Below are positions 32,795 to 41,385 of a stretch of DNA of 64,000 nucleotides, piece after piece. Both the position numbers and the translations under genes were made by a program. The notes under the pieces were generated by a model. The model searched no databases, was not told where the DNA came from, and saw nothing but the letters and a program-made list of their open reading frames with translations. Position 1 is the stretch's first letter; each line of letters begins with the position of its first letter. Source of the DNA: Thalassotalea sp. LPB0316 (GTDB lineage: Bacteria; Pseudomonadota; Gammaproteobacteria; Enterobacterales; Alteromonadaceae); NCBI RefSeq assembly GCF_014898095.1, contig NZ_CP062946.1:496001-560000 (forward strand). Reading direction: 5' to 3'.

Positions 32795-34060
32795 ATGTTA
32801 ATGAAGCAAATTTCATTTTTGCTTTTAGTTGTCGTCGCATTTGCCAGTAACGCGAAAGAACAAGCTGGCCAAATTTTTGAACAGCTAGCGCCAGCGCTTT
32901 ATCAAATAAAAATTATTGAGCGCGTCAGTGGCGAAAAAACCACCATTGGTTCAGCCTTTCAAATCACCAATGAAGGTTTAATAGCAACAAATTATCACGT
33001 CGTGTCAGGTTATGCTCGTCACCCTGAAAAATACAAAATGGAGTTTTTAGATAACGATGGTAACAAAGGCGAATTGTCACTCGAAAGCGTTGATGTCATT
33101 AATGACTTAGCCTTAGTAAAAAAGCTTATCCATCAACCCAATGACAATCCTGTGTTTGAAATTGCAAAACTAGCACCAACGAAAGGCGAAAAACTGTTTT
33201 CATTGGGTAACCCACACGATTTGGGGATGATTGTTGTCCCTGGTACCTATAATGGTCTATTACCCGACTCATTTACCGACAAAATCCATTTTACTGGCTC
33301 TATCAATTCAGGCATGAGCGGTGGCCCAGTAGTTAATGCTGACTCAAAAGTCGTCGGTATTAATGTTGCTACTTCAGGTAACTCGATTGGTTTTTTGATT
33401 CCTCACGATAAACTACAAGCGCTGTATAACGCATATGTAATCGCACCGCCAACCGATATTACTCACCAAATAGCCGAACAACTCAAGGTTTATCAAGCCG
33501 AATTAATTGAAGAAGTATTGGCAAGCCAATGGCTACAAAAACCATTAGGCCAAGGCTCAATCCCAACCATCGACGCCCCATTTATTCGTTGCTGGGGCGA
33601 TTCAAACGCCGACAAAGAAAGTGCTTTATTGTTATCTGCGCTAGCAAGTTGTTCGCTGGAGGATAATACCTATATTGAAAACAACTTTTTCACGGGCCAC
33701 TTAGTGATGGAATATCGCTACTTAGCGGCTAAAAACATAAGTGATACCAAGTTCTATCACTTATATAATCAAAAACTTCACAACGCTAGAGCGTATAACA
33801 AAGTACAGAAAGACGATGTTACTGAGTTCAGCTGCCAGCACGATATTATTTCGCCTGAAAATCAATCTATCATCCAAAAAGCCGTGTTTTGTGCCCGCGC
33901 CTACAAAGACTTTCCTAATTTATATGACGTTGTCTACCTCGCCGCTTCTGTTGATAAGAATCAGCAAGCCTTGATCAGTAACTTCAGTTTATCAGGGGTT
34001 AAACAAGACAGTGCAATGGCGTTTATGAAGAAGTTTATTGAGGCAGTAACATGGCAGTGA
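32795..34060 (+). CDS. Secreted trypsin-like serine protease with extra C-terminal domain
   Basis: A 421-aa protein with a signal peptide (MKQISFLLLVVVAFASNAK) and an S1/DegP-like protease fold. The catalytic triad is visible: His68 in TNYHVV, Asp104 in NDLALV, Ser175 in NSGMSGGPV. No PDZ domain follows; instead there is a ~200-residue region of unknown type with four or five cysteines. Two start codons six bases apart fit the GGATGAGGA ribosome site; the second ATG (32801) is equally likely. It overlaps the FHA membrane protein gene by 10 bases (ATGGCAGTGA), so the two are coupled. Substrate unknown. Confidence 0.82.
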   Translation: MLMKQISFLLLVVVAFASNAKEQAGQIFEQLAPALYQIKIIERVSGEKTTIGSAFQITNEGLIATNYHVVSGYARHPEKYKMEFLDNDGNKGELSLESVDVINDLALVKKLIHQPNDNPVFEIAKLAPTKGEKLFSLGNPHDLGMIVVPGTYNGLLPDSFTDKIHFTGSINSGMSGGPVVNADSKVVGINVATSGNSIGFLIPHDKLQALYNAYVIAPPTDITHQIAEQLKVYQAELIEEVLASQWLQKPLGQGSIPTIDAPFIRCWGDSNADKESALLLSALASCSLEDNTYIENNFFTGHLVMEYRYLAAKNISDTKFYHLYNQKLHNARAYNKVQKDDVTEFSCQHDIISPENQSIIQKAVFCARAYKDFPNLYDVVYLAASVDKNQQALISNFSLSGVKQDSAMAFMKKFIEAVTWQ

Positions 34061-35013
34061 TTATTATTGAACAGATCAACCGCGGCCAGAAGTTAATATG
34101 CCGTGATCGCTTTGACAGCAATGCCATTGATATTGGTCGCAGTTACCAAAATGATATTATAATTGACGATCCCCATATTTGCCCTGAACACGTTAAGTTG
34201 AGTTTTGACGGTGAACATTGGCTTGTAGAAGATCAAGGCTCTATTAACGGCTCCTTTTTAGGTGACACCAAACAAAACGCCAACCAACACATACTGCACT
34301 CAGGCGATATTATTAGTATTGGTAAAAGCCAATTAAGAGTGGTATTTCCAGACCATCCAGTGAGCCCAACCATTAAAGTCAGTCCATTTGAAAGCTTGAT
34401 CGAAAAAGCTCGTCAGCCGTTAAGTATTGCCTTAAGTTTATTATTATTTACTTCACTATTTGGCTACTTACTGTATTTAGGCAAACAAACAGAAGTGACT
34501 TTTACGCAATTACTTGTGCCTGCTGTTGGCATGACTTTAGGCTTTAGCTTATGGCCGTCATTGGTGGCGCTAATTTCTCATCTCACCAAAAACGATGCCC
34601 GTTATTGGTCACAAATCGGGGTTAGCTTTGTCATCTTTAATTTGTTTTGGCTCAGTGATTTCATTGAGTTTATGTTGCACTTTAATTTATCTAGCGCGTG
34701 GCCTGTTTCCTGGCTCACGTCCTTACTACCGATCACACTCGCCTTTTGCCTATTTTGGCTAAATTGCTACATCGGTTTTCACATGAGCGATATTAAGCGC
34801 ATTGTGGTTTCAGCGAGCTTGTGCTTATTAATTTTTGGTGGAGCTTACTTAATCACCTTAAGTAACAAACCTGAATTTAGAGAGCGACCAACTTATGATG
34901 CGACGATTATGACGCCAAACTTTTTAATTGCGCCAAGTACACCGGCGAGTGAATTTATCGAAAATGCTGCTGTGGTATTTGCAAAAGCCGACGAAAAGGT
35001 TAATGAGGATTAA
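34051..35013 (+). CDS. FHA-domain inner-membrane protein
   Basis: The 320 aa comprise an N-terminal forkhead-associated domain (~5-95) with GRSYQND (29-35), PEH (45-47) and GSINGSF (63-69), the conserved phosphothreonine-binding positions, then about five membrane helices (~121-141, 150-170, 189-206, 221-241, 249-269) and a short polar tail. FHA domains read phosphorylated threonines, so a Ser/Thr kinase partner is implied but none is in the window. It is translationally coupled to the upstream protease and followed by a terminator, so the two form a self-contained operon. Confidence 0.82.
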   Translation: MAVIIIEQINRGQKLICRDRFDSNAIDIGRSYQNDIIIDDPHICPEHVKLSFDGEHWLVEDQGSINGSFLGDTKQNANQHILHSGDIISIGKSQLRVVFPDHPVSPTIKVSPFESLIEKARQPLSIALSLLLFTSLFGYLLYLGKQTEVTFTQLLVPAVGMTLGFSLWPSLVALISHLTKNDARYWSQIGVSFVIFNLFWLSDFIEFMLHFNLSSAWPVSWLTSLLPITLAFCLFWLNCYIGFHMSDIKRIVVSASLCLLIFGGAYLITLSNKPEFRERPTYDATIMTPNFLIAPSTPASEFIENAAVVFAKADEKVNED

Positions 35014-35023
35014 AACAGATAAG

Positions 35024-35052
35024 AAAGGCGTATCAAATGATACGCCTTTTTA
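35024..35052 (+). terminator. Terminator between FHA gene and trpS
   Basis: AAAGGCGTATC-AAAT-GATACGCCTTTTT hairpin; the A and T tracts allow it to work in both directions for the convergent genes. Confidence 0.93.
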
Positions 35053-35079
35053 TTAGTTGTGCTAAAAATTGTTTTCAGT

Positions 35080-36084
35080 TTACGGCTTAGCGATAAACCC
35101 TACCGCTTGGTAAACCTTTTCAAGCACGGCATCTGCTCTTAGTGAGGCTTTATGAGCCCCTTGGCGCATAACATCATTCATAAAAGCGCGATCATTGCGA
35201 TACTGAGCATAACGCTCTTGAATCGGTTCAATCATGGCAACAACAGCATCTGCAACATCGCCTTTTAAGTGGCCATACATTTTGTCTTCATACTTAGGCA
35301 CTAAGCTTTCAATGCTTTCACCTGTAGCACAAGACAACAACGACAATAAGTTTGATACACCTGGCTTTTCTTTCACGTCAAAGTAAATACGTGCTTGCTC
35401 GTCTGAATCAGTAACCGCTGATTTGATTTTCTTACTGATTTTTTTCGGGGTTTCCAACAAGCCGATAAAATTTTTCGGGTTGGCATCAGACTTCGACATT
35501 TTCTTGGTCGGCTCCTGTAAGCTCATCACTCGTGCGCCAAATTCTGGAATATAAGGCTCAGGAATGGTAAAAATTTCACCGTATAAATTATTAAAACGCG
35601 TGGCGATGTCACGTGCTAACTCCAAATGCTGTTTTTGATCATCGCCTACAGGTACGGCATTGGTGTTATATAACAAGATATCAGCAGCCATCAATACAGG
35701 GTAAGTAAACAAACCTGTATTGATATCGGCGCCAGCTCGCGTTGACTTGTCTTTAAACTGCGTCATGCGGTTGAGCTCACCCATTTGAGCATAACAGTTT
35801 AACACCCAGCTCAATTGGCTATGGGCCGCGACATGCGATTGCATAAAAATAGTGCTTCTGTCTGGGTCAACACCACACGCCATATAAAGGGCTAAAGCAT
35901 CAAGGCAAGCTTCGTGTAGCTCTTTAGGATCTTGACGAACCGTAATGGCATGCAAATCAACAATTGAATAATAGCACTCATGAGTTTCTTGCATATTTAC
36001 CCACTGCTTTAGGGCGCCAAGGTAGTTTCCTAAGGTTAATGAGCCAGACGGCTGACAGCCACTTAATACGATTGGTTTAGACAT
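35080..36084 (-). CDS. trpS: Tryptophanyl-tRNA synthetase
   Basis: Charges tRNA-Trp. At 334 aa it is a class I synthetase with [14 protein letters not shown] (HIGH-like, ~12-25), [24 protein letters not shown] and [10 protein letters not shown] (KMSKS loop, ~193-202). It is 26 bp downstream of rpe in the same direction. In E. coli gph lies between rpe and trpS; here it is missing. The cognate tRNA-Trp is in the same window. Confidence 0.98.
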   Translation of the reverse strand: MSKPIVLSGCQPSGSLTLGNYLGALKQWVNMQETHECYYSIVDLHAITVRQDPKELHEACLDALALYMACGVDPDRSTIFMQSHVAAHSQLSWVLNCYAQMGELNRMTQFKDKSTRAGADINTGLFTYPVLMAADILLYNTNAVPVGDDQKQHLELARDIATRFNNLYGEIFTIPEPYIPEFGARVMSLQEPTKKMSKSDANPKNFIGLLETPKKISKKIKSAVTDSDEQARIYFDVKEKPGVSNLLSLLSCATGESIESLVPKYEDKMYGHLKGDVADAVVAMIEPIQERYAQYRNDRAFMNDVMRQGAHKASLRADAVLEKVYQAVGFIAKP

Positions 36085-36110
36085 AGTTTCCTCAATGGGT
36101 AAATCTTAAA

Positions 36111-36782
36111 TTACTTTACAGTTGCTAATTCTGCGCGCATCTTATCAATGACAGCCTTATAATCTGGCTGTGAGAATATTGCTGAACCGGCAACAAACAT
36201 ATCAGCGCCAGCTTCAGCTATTTCGGCAATATTATCTACTTTAACACCACCGTCCACTTCTAGACGAATATCAAAGCCACTCTCAACAATGCGTTGTTTT
36301 ACTTGACGCAGTTTATCGAGTGTTGATGGAATAAATGATTGACCGCCAAAGCCAGGGTTAACTGACATCAATAGGATCACATCAAGTTTATCCATTACGT
36401 GATCTAAATAATGTAATGGCGTTGCCGGATTTAATACTAACCCCGCTTTACAACCGTTTTCTTTTATTAGTTGTAAGGTGCGATCAACATGATCTGACGC
36501 TTCAGGATGAAAGGTAATAATACTCGCGCCAGCATTGGCGAATTGGGGCACTAGCGCATCAACAGGCTTAACCATTAAATGAACATCGATTGGCGCAGTT
36601 ATGCCATAATCACGTAACGACTGGCAAACCATCGGGCCAAACGTTAAATTTGGCACATAATGATTATCCATTACATCAAAATGAACAACATCTGCACCTG
36701 CTGCTAACACTTTAGCCGTGTCTTCCCCTAAACGAGCAAAATCAGCTGATAGAATAGATGGAGCGATTAAAAATGAAGACAT
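36111..36782 (-). CDS. rpe: Ribulose-phosphate 3-epimerase
   Basis: Interconverts ribulose 5-phosphate and xylulose 5-phosphate in the pentose phosphate pathway. A 223-aa TIM barrel with [16 protein letters not shown] at the N-terminus, [17 protein letters not shown] (metal-binding His and Asp), [22 protein letters not shown] and EVDGGVK with the second catalytic aspartate. First gene of the rpe-trpS pair. Confidence 0.98.
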   Translation of the reverse strand: MSSFLIAPSILSADFARLGEDTAKVLAAGADVVHFDVMDNHYVPNLTFGPMVCQSLRDYGITAPIDVHLMVKPVDALVPQFANAGASIITFHPEASDHVDRTLQLIKENGCKAGLVLNPATPLHYLDHVMDKLDVILLMSVNPGFGGQSFIPSTLDKLRQVKQRIVESGFDIRLEVDGGVKVDNIAEIAEAGADMFVAGSAIFSQPDYKAVIDKMRAELATVK

Positions 36783-37068
36783 AACTTCTCCCCGATAATT
36801 AAGTGAGCGCTACTTTACCTAAAGCCCACGCATTATTGAAGTTAAAAAGCCTAGAACTGAAGACTATTTTTGCACTTTTTTTGAACAACCCGCACCACAT
36901 TAGCGCACTAAATAAGCTAAGCTTAACGAGAGCCCACCAGAGAAAAGCCTTAACACATTGAAAATAAAGCATTTATAAATTTTGTTTTTTGAGTATTCAC
37001 TCAGGCACTGTCTTTGCAAACAAACAATTAACATAAATTTAAACAATAAAAACACTTAAGGGTATAAC

Positions 37069-37755
37069 ATGAAAAAATCACTTTTATCGGTAGCTTTGTC
37101 TACGATCATTGCGAGCTCAGCGCTAGTGTCAACTCAAGCAACTGCTGTGGAAGGCTTATCGGCAAACATTAGCGTGACGAGTAATTATCTATGGCGTGGA
37201 ATTTCACAAACTAGTGATGCTGCAGCAGTATCTGGCGGGATCGATTACGCAGCAGATAACGGCTTTTACGCGGGTACATGGGTATCAAATGTTGATTTTG
37301 GTGATTCTGCTTCGTACGAAGTAGATTTCTATGCAGGTTTTGGCGGTGAATTTGGCGATGGTTTTGGCTACGATGTCGGTTATATCTATTATGGCTACCC
37401 TGATTCGGCTGAAATCGATCCTGATAATGAATATGATTTTGGTGAAGTATACGGCACGCTTTCATATGGCGCGTTCTCTATCTCTGCCAATTACGGTTTA
37501 CACGCGCAATCGGTTGCTGTCGTAGCAGAAGATGCACTTTACATCAGTGCAGATGCAGCATTTGAGATTGCTGATGGACTTGAGCTTGCCTTACACATTG
37601 GTAACTATTCATTTGACGCTAAAGATGCTGAAGATTACACCGATTATGGCGTAAGCTTAAGTAAGTCTGGTTTTACAATCGGTGTCAGCGATACAGAATT
37701 GACCGACGATGACATGAAAGTTTACGTTTCATACTCTATTGATTTCGATTTATAA
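37069..37755 (+). CDS. TorF-family putative porin
   Basis: Outer-membrane beta-barrel candidate of 228 aa: signal peptide MKKSLLSVALSTIIASSALVSTQATA, then NISVTSNYLWRGISQTSDAAAVSGGIDY, the conserved opening of the TorF/TIGR02001 family, and acidic amphipathic strands to a final VYVSYSIDFDL. The transported solute is unknown. It stands alone, with a 286 bp upstream region and GGGTAT before the start, and its own terminator. Confidence 0.88.
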   Translation: MKKSLLSVALSTIIASSALVSTQATAVEGLSANISVTSNYLWRGISQTSDAAAVSGGIDYAADNGFYAGTWVSNVDFGDSASYEVDFYAGFGGEFGDGFGYDVGYIYYGYPDSAEIDPDNEYDFGEVYGTLSYGAFSISANYGLHAQSVAVVAEDALYISADAAFEIADGLELALHIGNYSFDAKDAEDYTDYGVSLSKSGFTIGVSDTELTDDDMKVYVSYSIDFDL

Positions 37756-37785
37756 ACACGAATAATAAACAGCCTCGAAAATTTA

Positions 37786-37812
37786 AAAAGCAGCCACTGG
37801 CTGCTTTTCTTT
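37786..37812 (+). terminator. Bidirectional terminator after the TorF porin
   Basis: AAAAGCAGCCA-CT-GGCTGCTTTT hairpin with A and T tracts, shared by the convergent FMN reductase gene. Confidence 0.92.
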
Positions 37813-37820
37813 TGTTCCGA

Positions 37821-38348
37821 TTAAGCCGATAGCTTACTCACTAACTCAACTAATGAACGTTGTAGCTCTGGGTTTGTCACCTGATTTTTTTCAACATCGA
37901 AGTTATCAAAAAAACTCGGTACCGACAGTGAACCTTTAACATCAGCAGCAAAAAATGAGGCAGAATTAATCGCGCCAGTTAATACCGAATTAGCACCGCC
38001 AGGACCTGGTGACGTTGCCAGCATTAACATCGGCTTGTTTTGAAAGACTTGCATATCAATGCGCGATGTCCAATCGAATAAATTTTTATACGCTGCGGTG
38101 TAGCTACCATTGTGCTCGGCAAACGAAATAACAATCGCGTCAGCATGGCCAATTTTATTGTAAAACAACTGGGCTTGCTCTGGTGAGCCTAGCTGAGCTT
38201 CGCGCTCTGGCGAGTAGATTGGCATTTCAAATTCATTTAAATCTAACACTTCAACCGAAGCGCCTTCGATTAACGAGGCAGTATATTGCGCCAATAACTT
38301 ATTAATTGACGTTGCGCTGTTCGTTGCGCCAAATGCTAACACTTTCAT
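37821..38348 (-). CDS. NADPH-dependent FMN reductase family protein
   Basis: A flavodoxin-fold quinone/azo-type reductase of 175 aa: MKVLAFGATNSATSINKLLAQY (phosphate loop), DLNEFEMPIYSPERE, HADAIVISFAEHNGSYTAAYKNLFDWTSR (~80-108) and ATSPGPGGANSVL (~124-136). It probably reduces flavins, quinones or similar electrophiles with NAD(P)H in the cytoplasm. It is transcribed divergently from the LysR regulator 138 bp away, which may control it. Confidence 0.88.
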   Translation of the reverse strand: MKVLAFGATNSATSINKLLAQYTASLIEGASVEVLDLNEFEMPIYSPEREAQLGSPEQAQLFYNKIGHADAIVISFAEHNGSYTAAYKNLFDWTSRIDMQVFQNKPMLMLATSPGPGGANSVLTGAINSASFFAADVKGSLSVPSFFDNFDVEKNQVTNPELQRSLVELVSKLSA

Positions 38349-38486
38349 GATCTCTCCTTCATGCTCATCGAGCGATTGATAAAATTTTCACTAATCAAGC
38401 CAGCAATTGCGGTTACTTGACGAAAAACAGTATATATTAAAGGTTATATGAAATTAATAAGCTAAATAAATACATACTATTTCCAT

Positions 38487-39386
38487 ATGAACAATAATAA
38501 ATTATTCGATGGTATTATTATTTTTGTTAACGTGGTGAAAGCTGATGGCTTTTCCGCTGCAGCTGAAATTCTTGGCCATTCAACCTCTCACGTAAGTAAA
38601 GCAGTTAACAAGTTAGAAAGCCGCCTTGGTGTAAGATTGCTTAATCGCACCACCCGATCAATTGGCCTTACGCCAGAAGGTAAAGCTTATTACCAACAAT
38701 GTCTTCAGTTAATTGAGCAAGCAACGGTTGCGACAAACCTGATTACTCAACACGATATAGAACCTAAAGGCCGCTTGAAAATAAGTTGCCCTGTACAATT
38801 TGCCCATCAACATTTGCAACCAATAATTAACGATTATTTATCTCGTTACCCGAATGTTAGCTTAGATCTAAATTTAAGTGATAGACACTTAGATGTAATC
38901 GCCGAAGGCTATGATCTCGTCATTAGAGCGACTGAACAACTCGATGAATCGAGCCTGATTTGCCGAAAGATTTATCGCGCAAAGAGCCATACTATCGCCG
39001 CTCCCGAATACTTGAAGCGACATGGTGAAATCTACCACCCAAGAGAGTTAACTCGGCACAACTGTATTTGTTATAGCAATTTAAAAGCACCTAATCGTTG
39101 GGATTACACCCACAACGACGGAAGCCAATTTAATGTCGAAGTAAAAGATAAAGTGTTATGTAACGAAGGGCGAATGCTGAGAAAAATGGCGTTGGCAGGT
39201 CATGGCGTAACGAGATTGCCAAGCTTTTACATTGAACAAGATCTTAAAGCAGGTAGGTTGATTGAGCTTTTTCAAGACTTACCGACACCATCGATAGACG
39301 TATTTGCGATTTATCCAAGTCGAAAACACCTGTCGCCAAAGGTTAGAGTGTTTATTGATATGCTCACTGACGGGTTAGGTCAATGA
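38487..39386 (+). CDS. LysR-family transcriptional regulator
   Basis: The 299 aa carry an N-terminal winged helix (VVKADGFSAAAEILGHSTSHVSKAVNKLESRLGVRLLNRTTRSI, ~17-61) and a C-terminal periplasmic-binding-like effector domain (GRLKISCPVQFAHQHL onward), of the AaeR/CrgA-like group. It is divergent to the FMN reductase gene, the usual layout for a LysR regulator and its target. Effector unknown. Confidence 0.92.
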   Translation: MNNNKLFDGIIIFVNVVKADGFSAAAEILGHSTSHVSKAVNKLESRLGVRLLNRTTRSIGLTPEGKAYYQQCLQLIEQATVATNLITQHDIEPKGRLKISCPVQFAHQHLQPIINDYLSRYPNVSLDLNLSDRHLDVIAEGYDLVIRATEQLDESSLICRKIYRAKSHTIAAPEYLKRHGEIYHPRELTRHNCICYSNLKAPNRWDYTHNDGSQFNVEVKDKVLCNEGRMLRKMALAGHGVTRLPSFYIEQDLKAGRLIELFQDLPTPSIDVFAIYPSRKHLSPKVRVFIDMLTDGLGQ

Positions 39387-39548
39387 GTAACAGCTAGTCA
39401 CTAACTCATAAGTAAGCGACGTTGCTTAGAATTCATTTGTAAGTAATAAAATATAATGATTTACAATGTTTAAATTGTAAGGGCTCTCAACAATTTCACT
39501 AGAAGAAAACGATATATTGATCTGTATTTTAAATTTTCTATTGTTCAG

Positions 39549-40703
39549 ATGAATGGCCGGATCTACGATCCAACTCTTGGGCGATTCCTACAGGCTGATC
39601 CTATTATTCAGGCTCCGATGAATTCTCAAAGCTACAATCGTTATGCTTATGTTTTTAACAATCCTTTAAGTTACACAGATCCAAGTGGATATAGTGCATG
39701 GACCAAATTTAGAGATAAAATTCTTAAGCCTGTTGTCGCGATTGCAATAACAATCTATACAGGTGGAGCTGCATTAGCAGCAGGCGGATGGACAGGGTTG
39801 GGAATAGCAATGGCTGGTGGTGCTGCATCAGGTTTTGTTATGACAGGTTCTCTTAAAGGAGCATTAACGGGGGCCTTTAGTGCAGCGGCATTTTATGGAA
39901 TAGGTTCCTATTTCCAAGGGGCGATGGAAGCAAATAAGCTAAGAGAAGGCTTGGAAGTATTGGAGAATGGTTTAACTACAGCTCAGTTTGCTGGGAAAAT
40001 TGCAACTCACGCTATAGCAGGTGGTATTATGTCTGATTTGAATGGAGGCAAGTTTGGACATGGATTTTGGGCGGCTGGTGTGACACAAGCAGCAGGTCTT
40101 AAAATTGATGGAATTGATGCTTCTTCTAAGTTCAGTCCTGCAAGAATTATGGCTGCTGCAACTTTAGGTGGAACTATATCAAAGATCTCAGGTGGTAAAT
40201 TTGCTAACGGTGCATTAACAGCAACATTTTCGAGAGCATTTAATGATGAGCTGCACTTTAACGGTAAAAAACTTAGCTGGATTGATGATGAAGGTAAAGT
40301 AATCAAGGAATGGTCTGCTGTTTCTGGAAAAAGAGGTTCAACTGTTAAAGATCAGTCGAAAGAAGATTACGGACCAATACCGGAAGGGGAATATACTGTA
40401 GCTCAAGATAAATTGCAGTTTTGGGATGATTTATCAGGTTTAAATAAATTTGCGTCAACAATGTCTCCACTCGTGCCGGGAGATCACGGTGCATGGCCGG
40501 GCGGAACTACCGCATGGGGCGAATCACGAGTCTGGTTACAAAGTGCCGCTGGAACAAACGTATATGGAAGGAGTGGTTTTTCTATTCATGGTGGTAGCTT
40601 TGCAGGTAGCGCAGGTTGTATAGATATGACTCTTCATATGCCTGCATTTACACAAGCTTTTCAGCAGTATAATCAGAATATGACTTTGACGGTGAAGTAT
40701 TAA
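39549..40703 (+). CDS. Orphan Rhs tip with L,D-transpeptidase-like (DUF2778) toxin end
   Basis: Starts directly at the Rhs core signature ([18 protein letters not shown] ... [11 protein letters not shown], residues 1-48), then a Gly/Ala-rich hydrophobic stretch (~60-230), then a toxin-like end (~233-384). That end has FNGKKLSWIDDEGKVIKEW, YGPIPEGEY, and IHGG (His347) with GSAGCIDM (Cys357), the His-Cys arrangement of DUF2778/Tlde1 and YkuD enzymes that attack or exchange peptidoglycan stem peptides. The long YD-repeat shell of a true Rhs protein is absent and no ribosome site precedes the ATG, so this is probably a displaced tip, silent unless recombined. A small membrane protein gene follows with no gap. 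Confidence 0.85.
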   Translation: MNGRIYDPTLGRFLQADPIIQAPMNSQSYNRYAYVFNNPLSYTDPSGYSAWTKFRDKILKPVVAIAITIYTGGAALAAGGWTGLGIAMAGGAASGFVMTGSLKGALTGAFSAAAFYGIGSYFQGAMEANKLREGLEVLENGLTTAQFAGKIATHAIAGGIMSDLNGGKFGHGFWAAGVTQAAGLKIDGIDASSKFSPARIMAAATLGGTISKISGGKFANGALTATFSRAFNDELHFNGKKLSWIDDEGKVIKEWSAVSGKRGSTVKDQSKEDYGPIPEGEYTVAQDKLQFWDDLSGLNKFASTMSPLVPGDHGAWPGGTTAWGESRVWLQSAAGTNVYGRSGFSIHGGSFAGSAGCIDMTLHMPAFTQAFQQYNQNMTLTVKY

Positions 40704-40982
40704 ATGAAAATTATATTAAAGCTATGTCTATTAATTAATATACTTATGTTGGTAAGCAGCGTTTTGGGGATTAGTGTTTATATTTCTGATCCAGATAGTT
40801 ACGTTTTTGGGACCGAAGTGAATGGGTTTTCTTACAAGTCTGAAATTCATCATGTGGGCACTAGCCTATTTTTAATTGGCATATTTGCTTTGGGGGTAGC
40901 TAGTTATTTCATGAGACACTTAAATGAAAACCTAGGTTCAGCAACTGTCGTCATAGGCATTCTGGCAGTTATTTTAGTCTAA
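40704..40982 (+). CDS. Small membrane protein, probable immunity to the Rhs toxin
   Basis: A 92-aa protein with three likely membrane segments (~4-26, 49-68, 76-92) and a short periplasmic loop; no family recognised. It starts immediately after the toxin stop codon. Because the toxin end looks cell-wall directed, a membrane or periplasmic immunity protein is what one would expect at this place. The role is inferred from position only. Confidence 0.6.
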   Translation: MKIILKLCLLINILMLVSSVLGISVYISDPDSYVFGTEVNGFSYKSEIHHVGTSLFLIGIFALGVASYFMRHLNENLGSATVVIGILAVILV

Positions 40983-41031
40983 GAGTCTAAGGGGAGAGTA
41001 ATTTATTTCAAACACTCTGTCCTTATCGTGA

Positions 41032-41135
41032 TTCAGTTTGGGAGCAACTCCAAAGGCGCAGCCAACAAGCAAACGAAAACCAGCTCCCGCTGGTTTTCGT
41101 TTGCTTGGCTCAGGTTGCTCCCAAATAAGCCTGAA
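41032..41135. repeat. Long nested palindrome between convergent toxin cassettes
   Basis: The inner perfect stem 41066-41107 (CAAACGAAAACCAGC / GCTGGTTTTCGTTTG, loop TCCC) is enclosed by a second pair TTTGGGAGCAAC (41037-41048) / GTTGCTCCCAAA (41114-41125) and TTCAG/CTGAA ends. It can serve as a terminator for both sides but is far larger than needed; a palindromic mobile remnant is possible. Confidence 0.85.
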
Positions 41136-41169
41136 CTACATTAAATTAATGTATGCTTCTCTTTTGGTT

Positions 41170-41385
41170 TTAATACACTTCGAATTTTTTAAGCTCTAGT
41201 GCCCACACAACTAGATTAACCGACCTATTTTGTGCATCTTTTACTTCAGCACGCTCTTCTGGATCTTTGCTATCAAAAAACTCCAAATAAGTGACCATTT
41301 CTAACTCATTGTCAAAAGTTATTTCTTCTTTTTCTTGTCTATATTTGACTGTTATTGGATAAACAGGCAACTTATTTACCACCAT
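41170..41385 (-). CDS. Small acidic protein, probable immunity to the second Rhs toxin
   Basis: A 71-aa soluble protein ([15 protein letters not shown] ... [14 protein letters not shown]) rich in Glu and Asp, family not recognised. It overlaps the end of the upstream Rhs-tip gene by 10 bases and has a perfect Shine-Dalgarno AAGGAGG at 41392-41398, six bases before ATG. An acidic, cytoplasmic protein directly after a toxin end suggests an inhibitor of a cytoplasmic toxin such as a nuclease. This function is inferred. Confidence 0.6.
   Translation of the reverse strand: MVVNKLPVYPITVKYRQEKEEITFDNELEMVTYLEFFDSKDPEERAEVKDAQNRSVNLVVWALELKKFEVY

Noticed and set aside
39387..39548. Full Rhs shell upstream of the first tip
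   Set aside because: The frame stays open a little upstream of the ATG, but the codons do not resemble YD repeats and the sequence is AT-rich spacer.
41036..41135. attC-like integron site
   Set aside because: The palindrome is long and nested but has no recognisable R'/R'' core GTTRRRY pair arrangement, and no integrase gene is present; kept only as a repeat.
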